From assembly GCA_037954665.1 (NCBI GenBank), contig JBBMOL010000057.1:372001-436000 (forward strand): a stretch of 64,000 bases of DNA. The letters run 5' to 3'. Below are positions 22,754 through 34,429 of this stretch, piece by piece (within the stretch, counting starts at the first letter, position 1; every line of letters begins with the position of its first letter). The notes under the pieces are model-generated. The model was not told where the DNA came from and did no database searches. It saw nothing but the letters and a program-made list of their open reading frames with translations. Source of the stretch: Laguncularia racemosa (lineage: Eukaryota; Streptophyta; Magnoliopsida; Myrtales; Combretaceae). The position numbers and the translations under genes were made by a program.

Positions 22754-25262
22754 ATATCGGCTTTTTGTCTAATCCCTATGTACCACATTTGGTGCAACTT
22801 TCATCTCGCTATCTTCATTTTAACTTCTATATTTTTAGTTTTAATTTTATAGATGATTATAGTAATATATGTCAGGTACCGAAAGCCCTTTATATTGTAT
22901 GTCAGTGTTTGTATATACGTATCTATGTTGTGTTTGAAAATATATACGTTTTCTTATGGCTTGAATTTTGTACTTGCGGCTTGACCTTAAGTCAAATCTT
23001 GGATCCACAGCACAACCATGTTTCAGAGTCCAATAATGGATGCTACTGTCTCGAAAAAGATTAATTAGTAATTTAGTATAAAGGAGAAAATGAAAGATAG
23101 GTTTCATATATCTATTTTAGTTATGACTTGCATTCTGATTATAACTTTTTTTAACCACCAAGGAACTTATAGCTATTGCATTTCCATTTGCATGCTCATT
23201 TACCATACAAAATCTTATATCAAGGACTGACTACCATCATCAAAGCAAAATCAAGCTTCCACACCCTAAGCCATGGCAAACTTGCCGCCCCTGTTTCAAG
23301 GTTGATGTGGACCATAAAGAAAGCACTAGCCATTTGTTTTAGCAAAATCTAAACTTCAAGGTCTTCACATTCTAGGATGGGGAGAAATATTTAATACATA
23401 TTTATTGTTTTTAATTTTTTATCTCCAGTGTGTTATCATTAATCATAAGTATATATATATAGATAAATAATTAATATATAATCATAAATATTTATTTAAT
23501 CAGATCAAATATATATACATAATTGATGGAATAAATTTAAAATATAAAGTTGAAGACAATAAATATTGATCACTGGGATAAGGAGTTATTTTCACCTGCT
23601 CACGTGATGATGCGAAGAAAGTACAGGAGACTTCATTAAGAGATCTTTCCCAATTAACCATTGGCCATGATGATAAATTAGAACGTGTAATCTTTTGCTG
23701 CCTTTTACATTCACTTTCGGGACAAACAAGACAAGATAGCGACAAATTTAGTGAAAAAAAAAGAAAGAAAAGAAAAAACCCTTCAGGGAATTTGACTGAA
23801 GCAATGTCTTCTATTTAAATATGAACATGTTCAGGGCACGATGTGTTAGATTATGGTGCCCTTAAAAACACAAAAGCATTATATTATTAAAGATTAATTA
23901 TTTGTTCTTTTTATAAAATATTAAATTAAAAAAATTATAGAGAGAAATCATAAAACTCATTATTGATTTTTCAAAATTCAGATCGTGAGGAGTTTCTTAG
24001 ATAACTATCAATTGTAGGCATTATCTTTTGAGAGGAAGGAACTTATTTGGAGAGTTCAAGCGTAATGCCAAAACCTTCACTTCCCCTTAAATAATATAGG
24101 AAACATAAAGTGGAACTTGTAGTAAGATTTATGGTGTGTCTACTTTTGGTAGAACGACCTTCTTTACCAATTGCTGTGATGATCTAATTATTAATTTGTC
24201 AAATCTAACCATATAATTTTTTTAAGTGCTGTGATAGGTTTATAGTGATTGATGTAGAGAAGGGTAATCACTGCATGCGGCCGACGACTTGTGAAAGTGA
24301 TAGACTATATAAGGAAAAATATGCCGAATGTGAAATACAATTCCACTTATAAAGTTATAAATCATTAGATCCATATGATATACCGCTTCCAATCATCACT
24401 TATTATTATTATTTAAAAAAAAAAGAATAGCTACTATTTGCGTTTAATTATGATTATTATTGCAGTCAAATTTAACAATAGTAAATACTAGGTTTTAACA
24501 AATATTATAGGACATTTGAAAACGTTTTCATTTAAAACTTCCAATAAATTAGAAGTTTCCATATCTTTGTTTAAGGTTCTTGGTCCTAAGGACTTATATG
24601 CCTAGAAGGCATGTTAAGTTTATCATAGGCAATATAAATCTAATTCATGTTTTGGTGTTTTTCTCATTCATATAAGATTGACTTCCTTTTTCCACATATA
24701 TAACCAATGTTATGCTCTATCATAAAACTATTTATCCTTCATTAATTTGATCACTTGACATACAAATACATGCTAAGAAATCATTAGAAAAAATTAAAAA
24801 TAATTTTCTAAACTTTGATCTAGATGTGTAGGATTATGATTATTAATGTATTGTTATTTGCAGACTTAGGGCATGCTAAACTACCCTAGCGAACTTTCAT
24901 GTTTTGTTTATTTTTATGGAGTAATCAAACCCCTTAAATTAAGATATGGACATTCTTTTGGAATTCCATTAGTTTTTTTCTGTTCCCCTAAAATGGACTA
25001 ATTTAGCAGTAGAGTTGTAATAGCTAGCTAACTTAAACCTCTTGGTCATATAAACTTTGGATACTTATTTGTAGTTCATATATATTTGATGACTAAAGTA
25101 TGAGTTTACTGACATGCATTAATATAGAGAGAGACTACACCTATTATACATGGTTGACCATGCGTTTTCCGACACAGGAAAATTTATTTAACTCCCCGTT
25201 TCCCCCCTTCTCTATCATTCATCCTTCCCCTCCAAATCAATAGGCAACAAGAAGAAGACAAT
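22754..25262. repeat. Segmental duplicate block B, upstream of the first paralogue
   Basis: No gene. The portion at about 23,790-24,300 matches about 27,990-28,690 (shared CCTTAAAAACACAAAAGCAT, TAACTATCAATTGTAGG, TAATGCCAAAACC, GTCTACTTTTGGTAGAA). The portion at about 24,530-24,600 matches about 28,885-28,950. The last 110 bp before the start codon match those before the second paralogue. Confidence 0.7.
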
Positions 25263-25793
25263 ATGTCTGTAGCACTACCTCCCACCACCATGGGTGACGC
25301 CGGGAACCAGAACGAAATCCGGAGCGGCATAGATCAAGTCCAAATCCAGAAAGATATTGAATCACTAGATAAAACGAATCGGGATCAAGAAAAGCGAATC
25401 CAAACGCTACAAACACAAGCTACCCAATTTACCAATTTTTACTTTGTGTTCCAAGGAGTCATCCTTTCCTCCACTTCCTTGGCTTCTTCACCTCACAAAT
25501 GCAAACATTGGTACTTACCTTTTTGTCTCTCGCTGTTGGTTTCCATCTTCAATATATTTTCAATATGGTCGACCATCCATACATTGATAAAATATCATCG
25601 AGAGCTGGACAATAACATGGTAGCACTTGAGAAGAAAAGGGAACTGCTTCGAGCCAATGATGCCCAAATTGAGCTTGTAGTGGACAAAACTAAAATCAAA
25701 CGTCGCAAAGTTGGCTATTGGGGAAGCTTCTTTTTGTTTTTGGCATTTAGTGGGCTCATGTTACACGGTTGCCGTGCACTTCTTTGCGACTAA
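25263..25793 (+). CDS. Small coiled-coil membrane protein, unnamed plant family, copy 1
   Basis: 176 residues in a single exon. I recognise no named domain. Visible: a polar N-terminus; a charged heptad-like helix (about 24-57, QVQIQKDIESLDKTN then EKRIQTLQTQ); FYFVFQGVILSSTSL (59-73), a short hydrophobic segment; HKCKHW; a strong membrane helix (about 84-109); a second charged helix (about 110-146); and a C-terminal membrane helix (about 150-172) ending in GCRALLCD. Two or three membrane passes are likely. The paralogue 4.6 kb downstream shares the middle and C-terminal parts closely, with conserved 5' flanks and differing N-termini. That pattern fits two real genes under constraint. The start is the only ATG that matches the paralogue's position after the conserved CAACAAGAAGAA leader. 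Function is unknown. Confidence 0.85.
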   Translation: MSVALPPTTMGDAGNQNEIRSGIDQVQIQKDIESLDKTNRDQEKRIQTLQTQATQFTNFYFVFQGVILSSTSLASSPHKCKHWYLPFCLSLLVSIFNIFSIWSTIHTLIKYHRELDNNMVALEKKRELLRANDAQIELVVDKTKIKRRKVGYWGSFFLFLAFSGLMLHGCRALLCD

Positions 25794-26110
25794 TCTGATT
25801 TGCAATGCATGTTGTAGTTGGAAAAAAAAAAGAAAAAAAGATTATGAATAATCTGGTGAAAGAGAAAGAGGCAGCAAGAGTTCATTCATTATTTCATTGA
25901 CGAAAAATTGCATAATTGGAGATCACCGATCATATATGTTTGTACGTGTATTATTCTTGCGTATAAATTTCTTTCTAGCATGGATCAGGAGTAGAGAAGT
26001 GAGGCACTTTTGAATCCATACAGTGAACTGTAGGTTCATGTAAGAATCTTTCATTTATGAATTCATTGTTCATCGTTGGAGCACTTGCTTGATATATAGT
26101 GGAAGCAGTG
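25794..26110. other. 3' flank of copy 1
   Basis: Similar to 30,454-30,680 behind copy 2 (shared TATGTTTGTAxGTGTATTATTC and TTTCTTT). A polyadenylation site is likely in this stretch but could not be fixed. Confidence 0.5.
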
Positions 26111-26930
26111 ATAGGTGTTAGGGTCGACACACACAAAAATAATGAAGTGAAATTAAAAGAGAAAGAAAAATAAAAGTATAAGATTTTATATCGATTCATC
26201 CATTAACTAGAGCTACATTCAGTAGAGGACTCCTCTATAATTAACATCTCACTCTTTCGTTTTTATCACACAATCACAAGCGAAAGAGAAAATATATAGT
26301 AACAATTATTTATAGGTCAAAGCTCAAACTTTTAATGAACAAATATGAACTTAAATACTAAAAGTCCTTTGATGTCCAAGATGCGTTGCTTCCTTGAGAC
26401 CCCCTCCTCCTCAGCGTGGAATAAGACCTATGTGTTTTCCTGTCGAGGAGTATGAGTCACACCCCATCAATAGGCATGTAAATTATTTAATATGCAACAA
26501 AAGTGTTGTTGGTGAAAATTCTCTTATTTTCACAGAGTATGTGAGGCCTAAATTGATTCAAGTTACGACTTGCAAAAGAGCAAATATGAGTTGAGAGGGT
26601 GTCAAGAGTAGCTCTTGTATGCACATTTTGATGTTTAAGTTAATAGAGTATAAATGGAAAATTGAAACATCAATATCACCATCCAAAATTGAGAGAATTG
26701 GAATCTTCTACCAAGGAGGTTTTACTCTTTTGCAAGTCATGGCTTAAACCAATTTAGGACCTCACACTCCTTGTGAACCCAAGAATTTCCAACAACAATA
26801 GTAATGAATCTATTTTTTTTTTTCATTTCTAAAATAAGGCCAAGAAACACAATATCTATTATGTCATTTCGATATTTTGCTTTCACAATCAATTTTCAAT
26901 TTATAGATTATTTTCTATACATTATTATCA
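26110..26930. mobile_element. 0.8-kb insertion in block B carrying an inverted repeat
   Basis: Relative to block A (13,620-13,640), block B carries about 820 extra bases between a GATATATAGTGG-like site and GGACTTCAGTG. The insert starts near GGGTCGACACACAC and holds a long imperfect hairpin. No coding capacity is visible. The exact ends and class are uncertain; an LTR fragment or a foldback element are both possible. Confidence 0.5.
26504..26797. repeat. Imperfect inverted repeat, arms of about 75 bp and a 144-bp loop
   Basis: The left arm 26504-26580 pairs with the right arm 26725-26797. Matching segments include TGTTGTTGG at the outer end, TGTGAGG in the middle and GACTTGCAAAAGAG at the inner end, in reverse complement. 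An RNA reading through would fold into a long hairpin. Confidence 0.8.
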
Positions 26931-27780
26931 TAAGGACTTCAGTGTTTGGTAGCTAGAAATAGTAACAATATTATAGCTTATAAGGTTGATTAACACATAA
27001 TTCAGACTATTGACTGAGGTCTTTGCACGAATTCTCCTCTCTTGTTATACTCACCGGAAAGAAATGGAAATATTTCATACTTTTGCAAATGCTGTGTGCA
27101 AGCCGTCGAGGTTTATGAAAATATAGTATGATGTCTCTTTTTTCTTTTTCTTTTTCTTTTTTTGTGTGTTTACCAGTATATTATTTAACTAAACCCTTTT
27201 TTTTTTCTTGATTTTGAATACGAGAAAAATCGCTGTATCAGCGTTACAAGCTACATCCTAAATGTAGTAGGGAAATTTTCTTGACAGATAGGATCATATA
27301 GACCATAAAACACATATAGCTTTATTAATATTTATGATCAGTATTTTCTTATATTAACTATTTTTTATATATCATTTAGTTTGTCACCGAATTTATAAAA
27401 TACCGAGCACATGATTGCTTACGTGCAAGCGCATGCTCGCACATGACGGTTTCTGTTATAACATTAAGATTTTCGTAATGCTAGAGCAATCTTAAGACAG
27501 CAAGTCAAAACCGATGATGATAGGATGTCCTTAGTTAACTATCAATCATTTCCGTGACGCATTTAAAATTTATCGTCCTAGTTCACACGGGTTTGGAGAC
27601 AGTCAATAAGGATATTAGTGTCCTTCCCTTATATTTTATGCCATAATATATAATAATACACATGTTGAGAAAATGATAGGAGGTATCAAAGTACAAACAA
27701 AGTACTGATGTATATATTTTTGGAACGATTCAATCTCTAGCTAGTGGCCATGAGGGAAAATATTAAGGTACACTATTAAT
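26930..27780. repeat. Segmental duplicate block B, right part (empty site of E1)
   Basis: Non-coding. The sequence near 27,231-27,260 (CTGTATCAGCGTTACAAGC) corresponds to the junction that E1 split in block A, and shows the pre-insertion state. Confidence 0.8.
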
Positions 27781-27807
27781 CTCCTTCATGTATATATATA
27801 TATATAT

Positions 27808-28158
27808 AAGGAATTTGACTGAAGAAATGTCTCCTATATAAATATAAGCATGTTCATGGAGTGATGTTGAATATGACATCTTAACAATGGATGATATTGA
27901 TAAGATGACCCCATCACAAAGTGGCATAATAAAATTTAAATGATCCATTTACAATATTTTCGTGACTAATGCATCCATACTATATATATTCAAGGAATTT
28001 GACTTTAGAAATGTCTTCTATATAAATATAAGCATGTGCAGGGAATGATGTTAAATCTTAACAATGGTCGATATTGTTAAGACGACCTCATCACCAAGTG
28101 GCATAATAAAATTTAAATGATCCATTCACAATATATTAGTGACTAATGCATCCATACT
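27808..28158. repeat. 184-bp tandem duplication, two units
   Basis: Units 27808-27991 and 27992-28158 both run from AAGGAATTTGACT through ATATAAATATAAGCATGT and AAGTGGCATAATAAAATTTA to TGCATCCATACT. A single related unit start occurs at 23,788 in block B. Confidence 0.88.
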
Positions 28159-28736
28159 TTGCCGGTGCAAAATTAATAATATGTAAAATTATTAATCAAC
28201 ATGATAAAAAAAAAAAAATGACCAACTCATAACAGCTGCCCTTAAAAACACAAAAGCATTATATAATTAATGATTAATTATTTATTATTTTTATAAAATA
28301 TTAAATTAAAAAATTATAGATAGCAAACGTAAAACTCATTACTGATTTTTCAAATTTCTGATCATGAGAACTTGTTATGTAACTATCAATTGTAGGTACT
28401 TCCTATTTGAGAGGAAGGAACTAATTTGATAAATTCAAGTATAATGCCAAAACCGCCATCCCTTCTTAGATAATATAAAAAAAATGTGAAACTGGAACTT
28501 GCAATGAGATTTATGATGCGTCTACTTTTGGTAGAAAATTTTTCTTTACCATTTGCTAGGATCATCTAATTATTAAGTTGTCAGATCTAAGTATATAATT
28601 TTTATTATTTTTTTAAAGTTGTGATAGGTTTTTAGTAATAGATGGTAGAGAAAGACAATAATATTGCGTGGTGAGCGACCTATTAAAGTGATTAGAAACC
28701 AATAGATCCATTGACTCCACCCCACAACCAAACCAC

Positions 28737-28737
<1 letters not shown>

Positions 28738-28771
<34 letters not shown>
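28738..28771 (+). repeat. 34-bp poly-C tract
   Basis: An uninterrupted run of 34 C. The matching place in block B (near 24,400) has an A-rich run instead. A tract this long is prone to length error in sequencing. Confidence 0.9.
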
Positions 28772-29886
28772 ACCTTCCCAAAAAAAGAAAAGAAAAGAAA
28801 AGCTAGTTATTGATTTGGTTTACTTATGATTATTATTACGGTCCAATTAGATTTTAACAAATATTATCAAACATTAGAAACGTGTTCACTTAAAACTTCC
28901 AATAGAACACAAATTGCCATATCTTTTGTTTAAGGTTCTTGGTCCATACTTTTTCCTTATTTTTTTCATATTTGCTTAGTAAGATTATGTAAACTTGAAA
29001 CAATGGAAATAGAAAAATTTACTTTTTTAATTTCATAAATTTTATTTATTATGGGTTTTATAGGTTTTACAAATATAGAATGTGTAATATTATATAAACT
29101 TAAAATTTATAAATTTTACATAATAAAATGTATCTTATAGCATATAAGTTCTAAGATAATTTTAGTGTATTATAGGATAGATTCTGGTTTGAAATATGAT
29201 TATGGGATAAAATATAAATTGGATTTCATACTTTAACCTCCATGTACCTACTTAGCTCTACATATATGACATATAATCGTGTATTAATATTGATAATCAG
29301 TATTTTCTTATATATTAATTACTTATTATGTATCATTCTCACCGAATTTATAAAAAACCGATCTGTAAAATTGCTTTGGTGCAAACATTGGCACATTATA
29401 TTGCATTCTGCACTAGAATAATCTTAAACAGCAAGTCAAAACCAACGATGATAGGACGTGCTTAGTTAACTGTCAATCCTTTCAATGATGCATATAAGAT
29501 TTATTGTCCCAGTGCACACGGTTTTGGAGACAGTCAATAAAGATATTAGCTAGTTCTCTTATATTTTATGACATAATATATGCTACACATGTTGAGAAAA
29601 TAATAGAAGGTATTAAAGTACAAACAATATACCAATGTATATATTTTTGGAATGGTTCAATCCCTAGCTAGTGGCCATGAAGGAAGCTTGCACACCTAAT
29701 TTGTAAATTGACAAGTTCTCATAAACTCCAACTAGCTAAGTTATGAATTGACACACTACCTACTGTACATGGATGACTATGTGTTGTCCAACACACGGAA
29801 AAATCTATTTAAACCCCGAGTTTTCCCCCATTCACTATCAATCATTCATCCTTCTCAAAATCATTAGACAACAAGAAGAACACCAT
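28772..29886. repeat. Segmental duplicate block C and leader of copy 2
   Basis: 29,280-29,690 matches 19,690-20,160 and 27,300-27,770. About 29,755-29,886 matches about 25,135-25,262, the leader of copy 1, including TATTTAA (a candidate TATA-like element) and CAACAAGAAGAA just before the ATG. No other gene is seen. Confidence 0.75.
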
Positions 29887-30453
29887 ATGTTTGCAGCAGC
29901 AGCAGCTCCTCCCCCTGCAGCAAATGGTGCAAAGAACCCGACTGGCCGAAGCCGAAGCGGCACAACGGGTTATATTATCGATCGAGACCAAGTCCAGAAA
30001 GATATCAAGTTGCTAGAAAAATTGAGTCGGACCCAAGAAGATCGAATCCAAAAGCTACAAACGAATGCTACTCAATTTGCCAATTTTTACTTTGTGTTCC
30101 AAGGAGTCATCCTTTCCTCCACTTCCTTATCTTCTTTACCTCACAAATGCAAACATTGGGCCATCCCTTTTTATCTCTCGCTGTTGGTTTCCATCTTCAA
30201 TATATTTTCAATTGGGATGACCATTAAAGCATTGTTAGCTTATAATCTGGAGTTAGACCGTAATAGGGTAGAACTTGAGTCAAAAAGGCTAGAGTTTATT
30301 ACCGGAAGATGCGAGAATAACACTGGAAACGTGCCTGAAGTGGACCAAACTAAAATCACTTTTCGCACGATTGGCTATTTGGGAAGCTTCTTGCTGTTTT
30401 TGGCATTTAGTGGGCTGATGTTGTACGGTTGCCATGCATTTCTTTGCAATTGA
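29887..30453 (+). CDS. Small coiled-coil membrane protein, unnamed plant family, copy 2
   Basis: 188 residues in a single exon, paralogue of the gene at 25,263. The start was chosen at 29,887, not at the upstream in-frame ATG 29,773, because the 113 bp before it align with the non-coding leader of copy 1. Layout: an alanine/proline-rich N-terminus (1-15) unlike copy 1; charged helix (about 34-63); FANFYFVFQGVILSSTS (64-80), nearly identical in both; HKCKHW (87-91 region); membrane helix (about 92-118); charged helix (about 119-140); and a membrane helix (about 162-185) ending GCHAFLCN. The linker before the last helix is 12 residues or so longer than in copy 1. The cysteine pair near the C-terminus and the FLAFSGLML core are conserved in both. 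Function is unknown. Confidence 0.85.
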   Translation: MFAAAAAPPPAANGAKNPTGRSRSGTTGYIIDRDQVQKDIKLLEKLSRTQEDRIQKLQTNATQFANFYFVFQGVILSSTSLSSLPHKCKHWAIPFYLSLLVSIFNIFSIGMTIKALLAYNLELDRNRVELESKRLEFITGRCENNTGNVPEVDQTKITFRTIGYLGSFLLFLAFSGLMLYGCHAFLCN

Positions 30454-31362
30454 GGTTAGTAATAATCTGATGCAAGAACTAGAGGAATGAGGATAATAAT
30501 CTTTTTTTTTTTTTTTTCTTTTTGGAAATCTATCAGTTCTATACATACGTCAAGGAAGGTAATCATAAAAGAAAGTAGATGAGTCCAATAATTCATCATG
30601 TTTTACTTCATCGGTCAATATGTGTTTGTATGTGTATTATTCATATGTACGTACAACTTTCTTTACAATGAAATTCTTGTATAAATAATTCGATCAATGG
30701 AATGCCAACATATGCAAGGATATTATAAGTGTGCATAGAAAATATAGAAATATATTTGTCCTTAATTAACAATATAAACTTCCATGGTTAGAAGTATCAC
30801 TGATTTTAATATCTATTTGACATGCTTCTCCTAGATCAGATCATTAGATAGCAATTCTTTCAAGAATAAACACAATTCATTTGAAGGATTTTTCTTTTCA
30901 AAGAATTTTGCCCATGACTCTTGCAGCGATACATGGTTACTCTAGAAAACATCGATTAATGCTCTCTAATTGAGATTGTGTTAAACATAAATTTTTTTAT
31001 AATCTCAACATATTTTTGACAAAATCGATTCAATCTTCAATCTTACCATTGATTTGTATATTAATGGTGACACGGGCTTTAAGTTAAAAGAAGTGGTTGT
31101 ATCCCTACCTAACACGTCACATAGTGGACACAATCATTACAATATCTATTACTTTGAAAAATAAATAAATAAATAATTTTTTTAAGTAAAAGAGGATGAT
31201 GTTATATTACACCAGTACAAAACATTACATTGGCTGGATTTGCAAAGGGCTTGCAACATGTCATCCATTATCTAGGGCTTCCTTGATATGTACAAAAGGG
31301 CTACAATCCATTAACTTAGTTACACTATTAGGTGGGATGACTGCTACAAAACTATCGTCCTG
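30454..31362. other. Intergenic DNA up to the nested transposon cluster
   Basis: The first 230 bp resemble the 3' flank of copy 1. The rest is AT-rich with no gene. The last five bases, TCCTG, are one side of the target duplication of the outer element. Confidence 0.5.
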
Positions 31363-32183
31363 TGTAACGCTTTAGAATTTAGAGTATCACAACACCTCAC
31401 GTGTCACTACTATCAAACGACATACTAAGGCTCTAAAACTCCATCATGCTTCAAAAACATAATCATTTACATTGGCCACTATGATACTATTACTTCAATC
31501 AATTAAATGACTATCAAGTAAATCATTTCTAATCCTCATTATTTAATAACAACCAAATATCAAAATAACAGTTATCTCTCTATCACTTCAATTTGACTAA
31601 TAAAACATCAAATTACAAAAAAACTCTTCTTCTACATAATTATAGTGTTTTCTTCCCGTTTCATCCATATAGTGCCCCACCAAGTCTCGTTTCTCATCAC
31701 ATTTTATTTGCTCTAAAAAAGATATATGGGGGGAGGGGTGACGCGGGTGTGAGCGCGAGCTTAAGCTTAGTACGTGAGTACCACACCCATATGCACATAA
31801 CACACTACATTAATATCACATGCATATGAGCAACATTTATCTTTAACACATATACAATTCAGTTCACACATCAACACCAAAATGAATTATAACACATAAG
31901 GATACTTATAACCCTAATACACACAAGTTTTATCATAGTGGGAACTACCTCTGCGGGCCCTGTCTAACCTTAATAGGAGCTTCCACTGTAGGCCTCGTCT
32001 AACTCTAATCTACCTTAGATTACATGGCTCCACCAGGGACAACGCGATGTACGGATCATTGAGGTGCCCCCTAGGGATTTGCCACTACAGGCCCTTAGGC
32101 TAAGCCAAGCATAAGTAATACATCTCATTCAATTCATATAACACTGTAATACTTCATTATTCCAAGTAATTCATATAACACCT
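31363..32183 (-). repeat. Outer element 3' LTR, distal piece
   Basis: Aligns with 53,209-54,050 of the intact LTR (shared TCATTTACATTGGCCACTATG, TTTCTAATCCTCATTATTTA, AGTTCACACATCAACA). By hand count the first 180 bp differ at about one position in five or six, so this element is old. The piece ends in CACCT, the target duplicated by the inner insertion. Confidence 0.9.
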
Positions 32184-34265
32184 TGTCGAGTCTAATTTTT
32201 GAATTTCCATTCCTAATCCGATCTAGACTAGACCCTATGCTCATCTAATGTAGATCCTCAACTTGAGTTAGGAATTTCGTTTGATTTTTTTTTTTTTTTG
32301 GAGTCGCCACCTAACTGTTGTTGGGAAATGTTGAATTAAGACTAAAGGAGCAGATTAGTCTTAATTTGGACCACTAGTCGTCGTTATTTCCTCTTCTCGT
32401 TTTTGAAAAGAGGAAAAGGGAAAACCAGAGTTTCTAAATCCGGAGGCTAACCTATTAAAACCTTTACGGTTACCACCTAATCTCCTGAAATTGATCTTAT
32501 TTAGAAATGTGTTTCATTGTGTTTTTGTTACTTTTTATTATGTTTTTGAATTATTTCAAGAAAATGATTTTTTTTTTATTTCATTTTATGGGTTGACTCG
32601 AATGGGTGCCTACGTACCTACTACTCAGGATCAAATAAGCCGTAGTTCGCTTTTCTGAAAACTTTAAGTTTGTTTGTGAATTTTAATTTTGAAATCTCTT
32701 TTGCTTTATGTTCTTACCATTTTTGGGATTTTTTCTGAAAAAATCTAAGCCTAAGTTTTAATTTGATTTTGAAAATGATTTTTAGGGAAAAACATCCATT
32801 TTGGATTTATTTTTGAGAAAAATGATTTTTTCTAAGTATTAAAACTCATTCATTTTTTTCTTTTTGAATTATTATTATTTTTTTATGATTTTTATGATTT
32901 TTTTGTGGTTTTTTTATGATTTTTATGATTTTTTATGAAAAATTTTATCCTAAGTTAATATCTATCCTATTTTGAAATCTAAAGTTTTATTTTTATTTTT
33001 CCTAATATTTTTTATTATTTTTCTACATTTTATTATTTTATTTATTTTTGTCTTATTTATTATTTATTATTTTTCTACATTATTAAATTCTAGAAAAATC
33101 TAATTTCTACATTTTACTACTTATTAAAAATAAATCATAAACCAATAAATAAATAACTAACAAAATAACAAATAATAAATAAATAAATAAATAAATTCGA
33201 AATAAATAAATAAATAAATTAATTAATTAAATAAAATAATAAAAAAATTCAAAAAATCCGACTTACCTGGATCCGGTTCGGTGCACGGGTTGGGTCGGTC
33301 GGGTCGGGTCGGATTGGTCGGATGCGATGGCGGAGGGTGCTCCTTCACGGCGTTCCGGTGGCCTTTTGCAGCGGGTGAGGTGTTGAATCCTAGCTTCTCG
33401 AGGGTGCTGAATCCAATGGTGGTGGTGGTTCGCTCCCAGATCACCTCCTGGTGGTGGTTCAACTCCGGTCGGTGCTCGCGGTTTTGGGCTCTTCTCCGAT
33501 TTGCACTCTTTCCTCACTTTCTCTCAATTGTGATTCGTGTTTTGGCTTCCTCTACTCCTCCTCTATTTATAGGCGTCCGGAAACCCTCTTAGATAAGCTC
33601 AAATCGGCCGATCCGAATTTCTTCCGTTTTTAGATTTGATTTTATCTCGGCGATTTGATATTGATCTCTTGTTTTTCTTTGATTTATCTTAAGGATTCGG
33701 CTTTATCTTGACAGTAATCTAGAAGATTTGAAAAAAAAATTGATCGATTCCACCTTCGTCGGACTTGCTCTGGCTTCTTCTTGCGTCTGTCCGGGTGAGG
33801 AAGACGATCATGCGCAACACGCGTGATTTCCTTCGACCAATCACACGCTGCCACGTGGCAGATCTAGGGAAAAGAAAGAAAAATTTTTGCCGAGCGCACG
33901 CGGGGGGATTCGAACTCGCGACCTCCAGCCTTCACACATTCCCTATACGCACGCACGAGCCAGCTGAGCTGGCCCAATTTCCCGATTTTCTTTATATCGC
34001 AAATTGTATATATGCAATGTGATTTCTCCATTTTTTTGTATTTTTTTGAAATTTCAAAAATTTGTAAAAATTATTCATCCCTTATTATTACTATTTTTGA
34101 AATCATTTTTCAAAATTGATGTGTTTTCCTATTTATTTTTATTTTTTTGAATATTTTCCATTATTTTTGCTAAATTAGAGAAAAATCGGGAAAAATTGAA
34201 AAAAAATTGAAAATTGATTATTATTGATTATTACTCATTCCTAAGGCAAAAATGGGGTGTTTACA
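32184..34265 (-). repeat. Inner element 3' LTR
   Basis: 2,082 bp. The middle (about 32,500-33,260) is extremely AT-rich with ATGATTTTT and AAAT repeats. The part at 33,270-33,600 is GC-richer, and a minus-strand TATAAATA lies at 33,564-33,571. A tRNA-like unit is at 33,879-33,975. It differs from the 5' LTR at only a few positions per 200 bp at the ends I compared, so the insertion is relatively young. Confidence 0.93.
33879..33975 (-). ncRNA. tRNA-like Pol III unit inside the LTR (3' copy)
   Basis: On the minus strand: an A-box-like GGCCAGCTCAGCTGG, about 50 nt later a B-box-like GGTCGCGAGTTCGAATCC, and about 20 nt after that TTTTT. This is the arrangement of a tRNA or tRNA-derived SINE head. 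It does not fold into a complete tRNA in my hands. Transcription is a hypothesis. Confidence 0.5.
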
Positions 34266-34282
34266 GCTGCCCCCCTTTGTAA
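34266..34282 (-). promoter_or_regulatory. Inner element polypurine tract
   Basis: In element sense, ACAAAGGGGGGCAGC abuts the 3' LTR. It is the expected primer for plus-strand DNA synthesis. Confidence 0.75.
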
Positions 34283-34429
34283 TAAAGTTTGAAAAACTTG
34301 ATTACAAAGACAAAAAAGAAGACGCCATTTTTGGTCTTTTAAATAGGTTTTTGGTAGGAAAATGTTCCATGAGCTAATAATCCCACGGTTTAAGATGGTC
34401 CTAACAATTTAGAGTAATGTTCTTTCCCA

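Noticed and set aside
22684..23064. 126-codon plus-strand frame starting at the tRNA pseudogene
   Set aside because: Its first third is the tRNA sequence itself and the rest is low-complexity hydrophobic translation of AT-rich DNA.
29773..29886. N-terminal extension of the second membrane protein from an upstream ATG
   Set aside because: The segment aligns with untranslated leader of the first paralogue, and the inner ATG matches its start.
33281..33633. Open frames of 60-103 codons in the GC-richer part of the inner LTR, repeated near 46,290
   Set aside because: They lie inside the LTR, occur on both strands, and have no protein features; they are explained by the GC-rich leader region.
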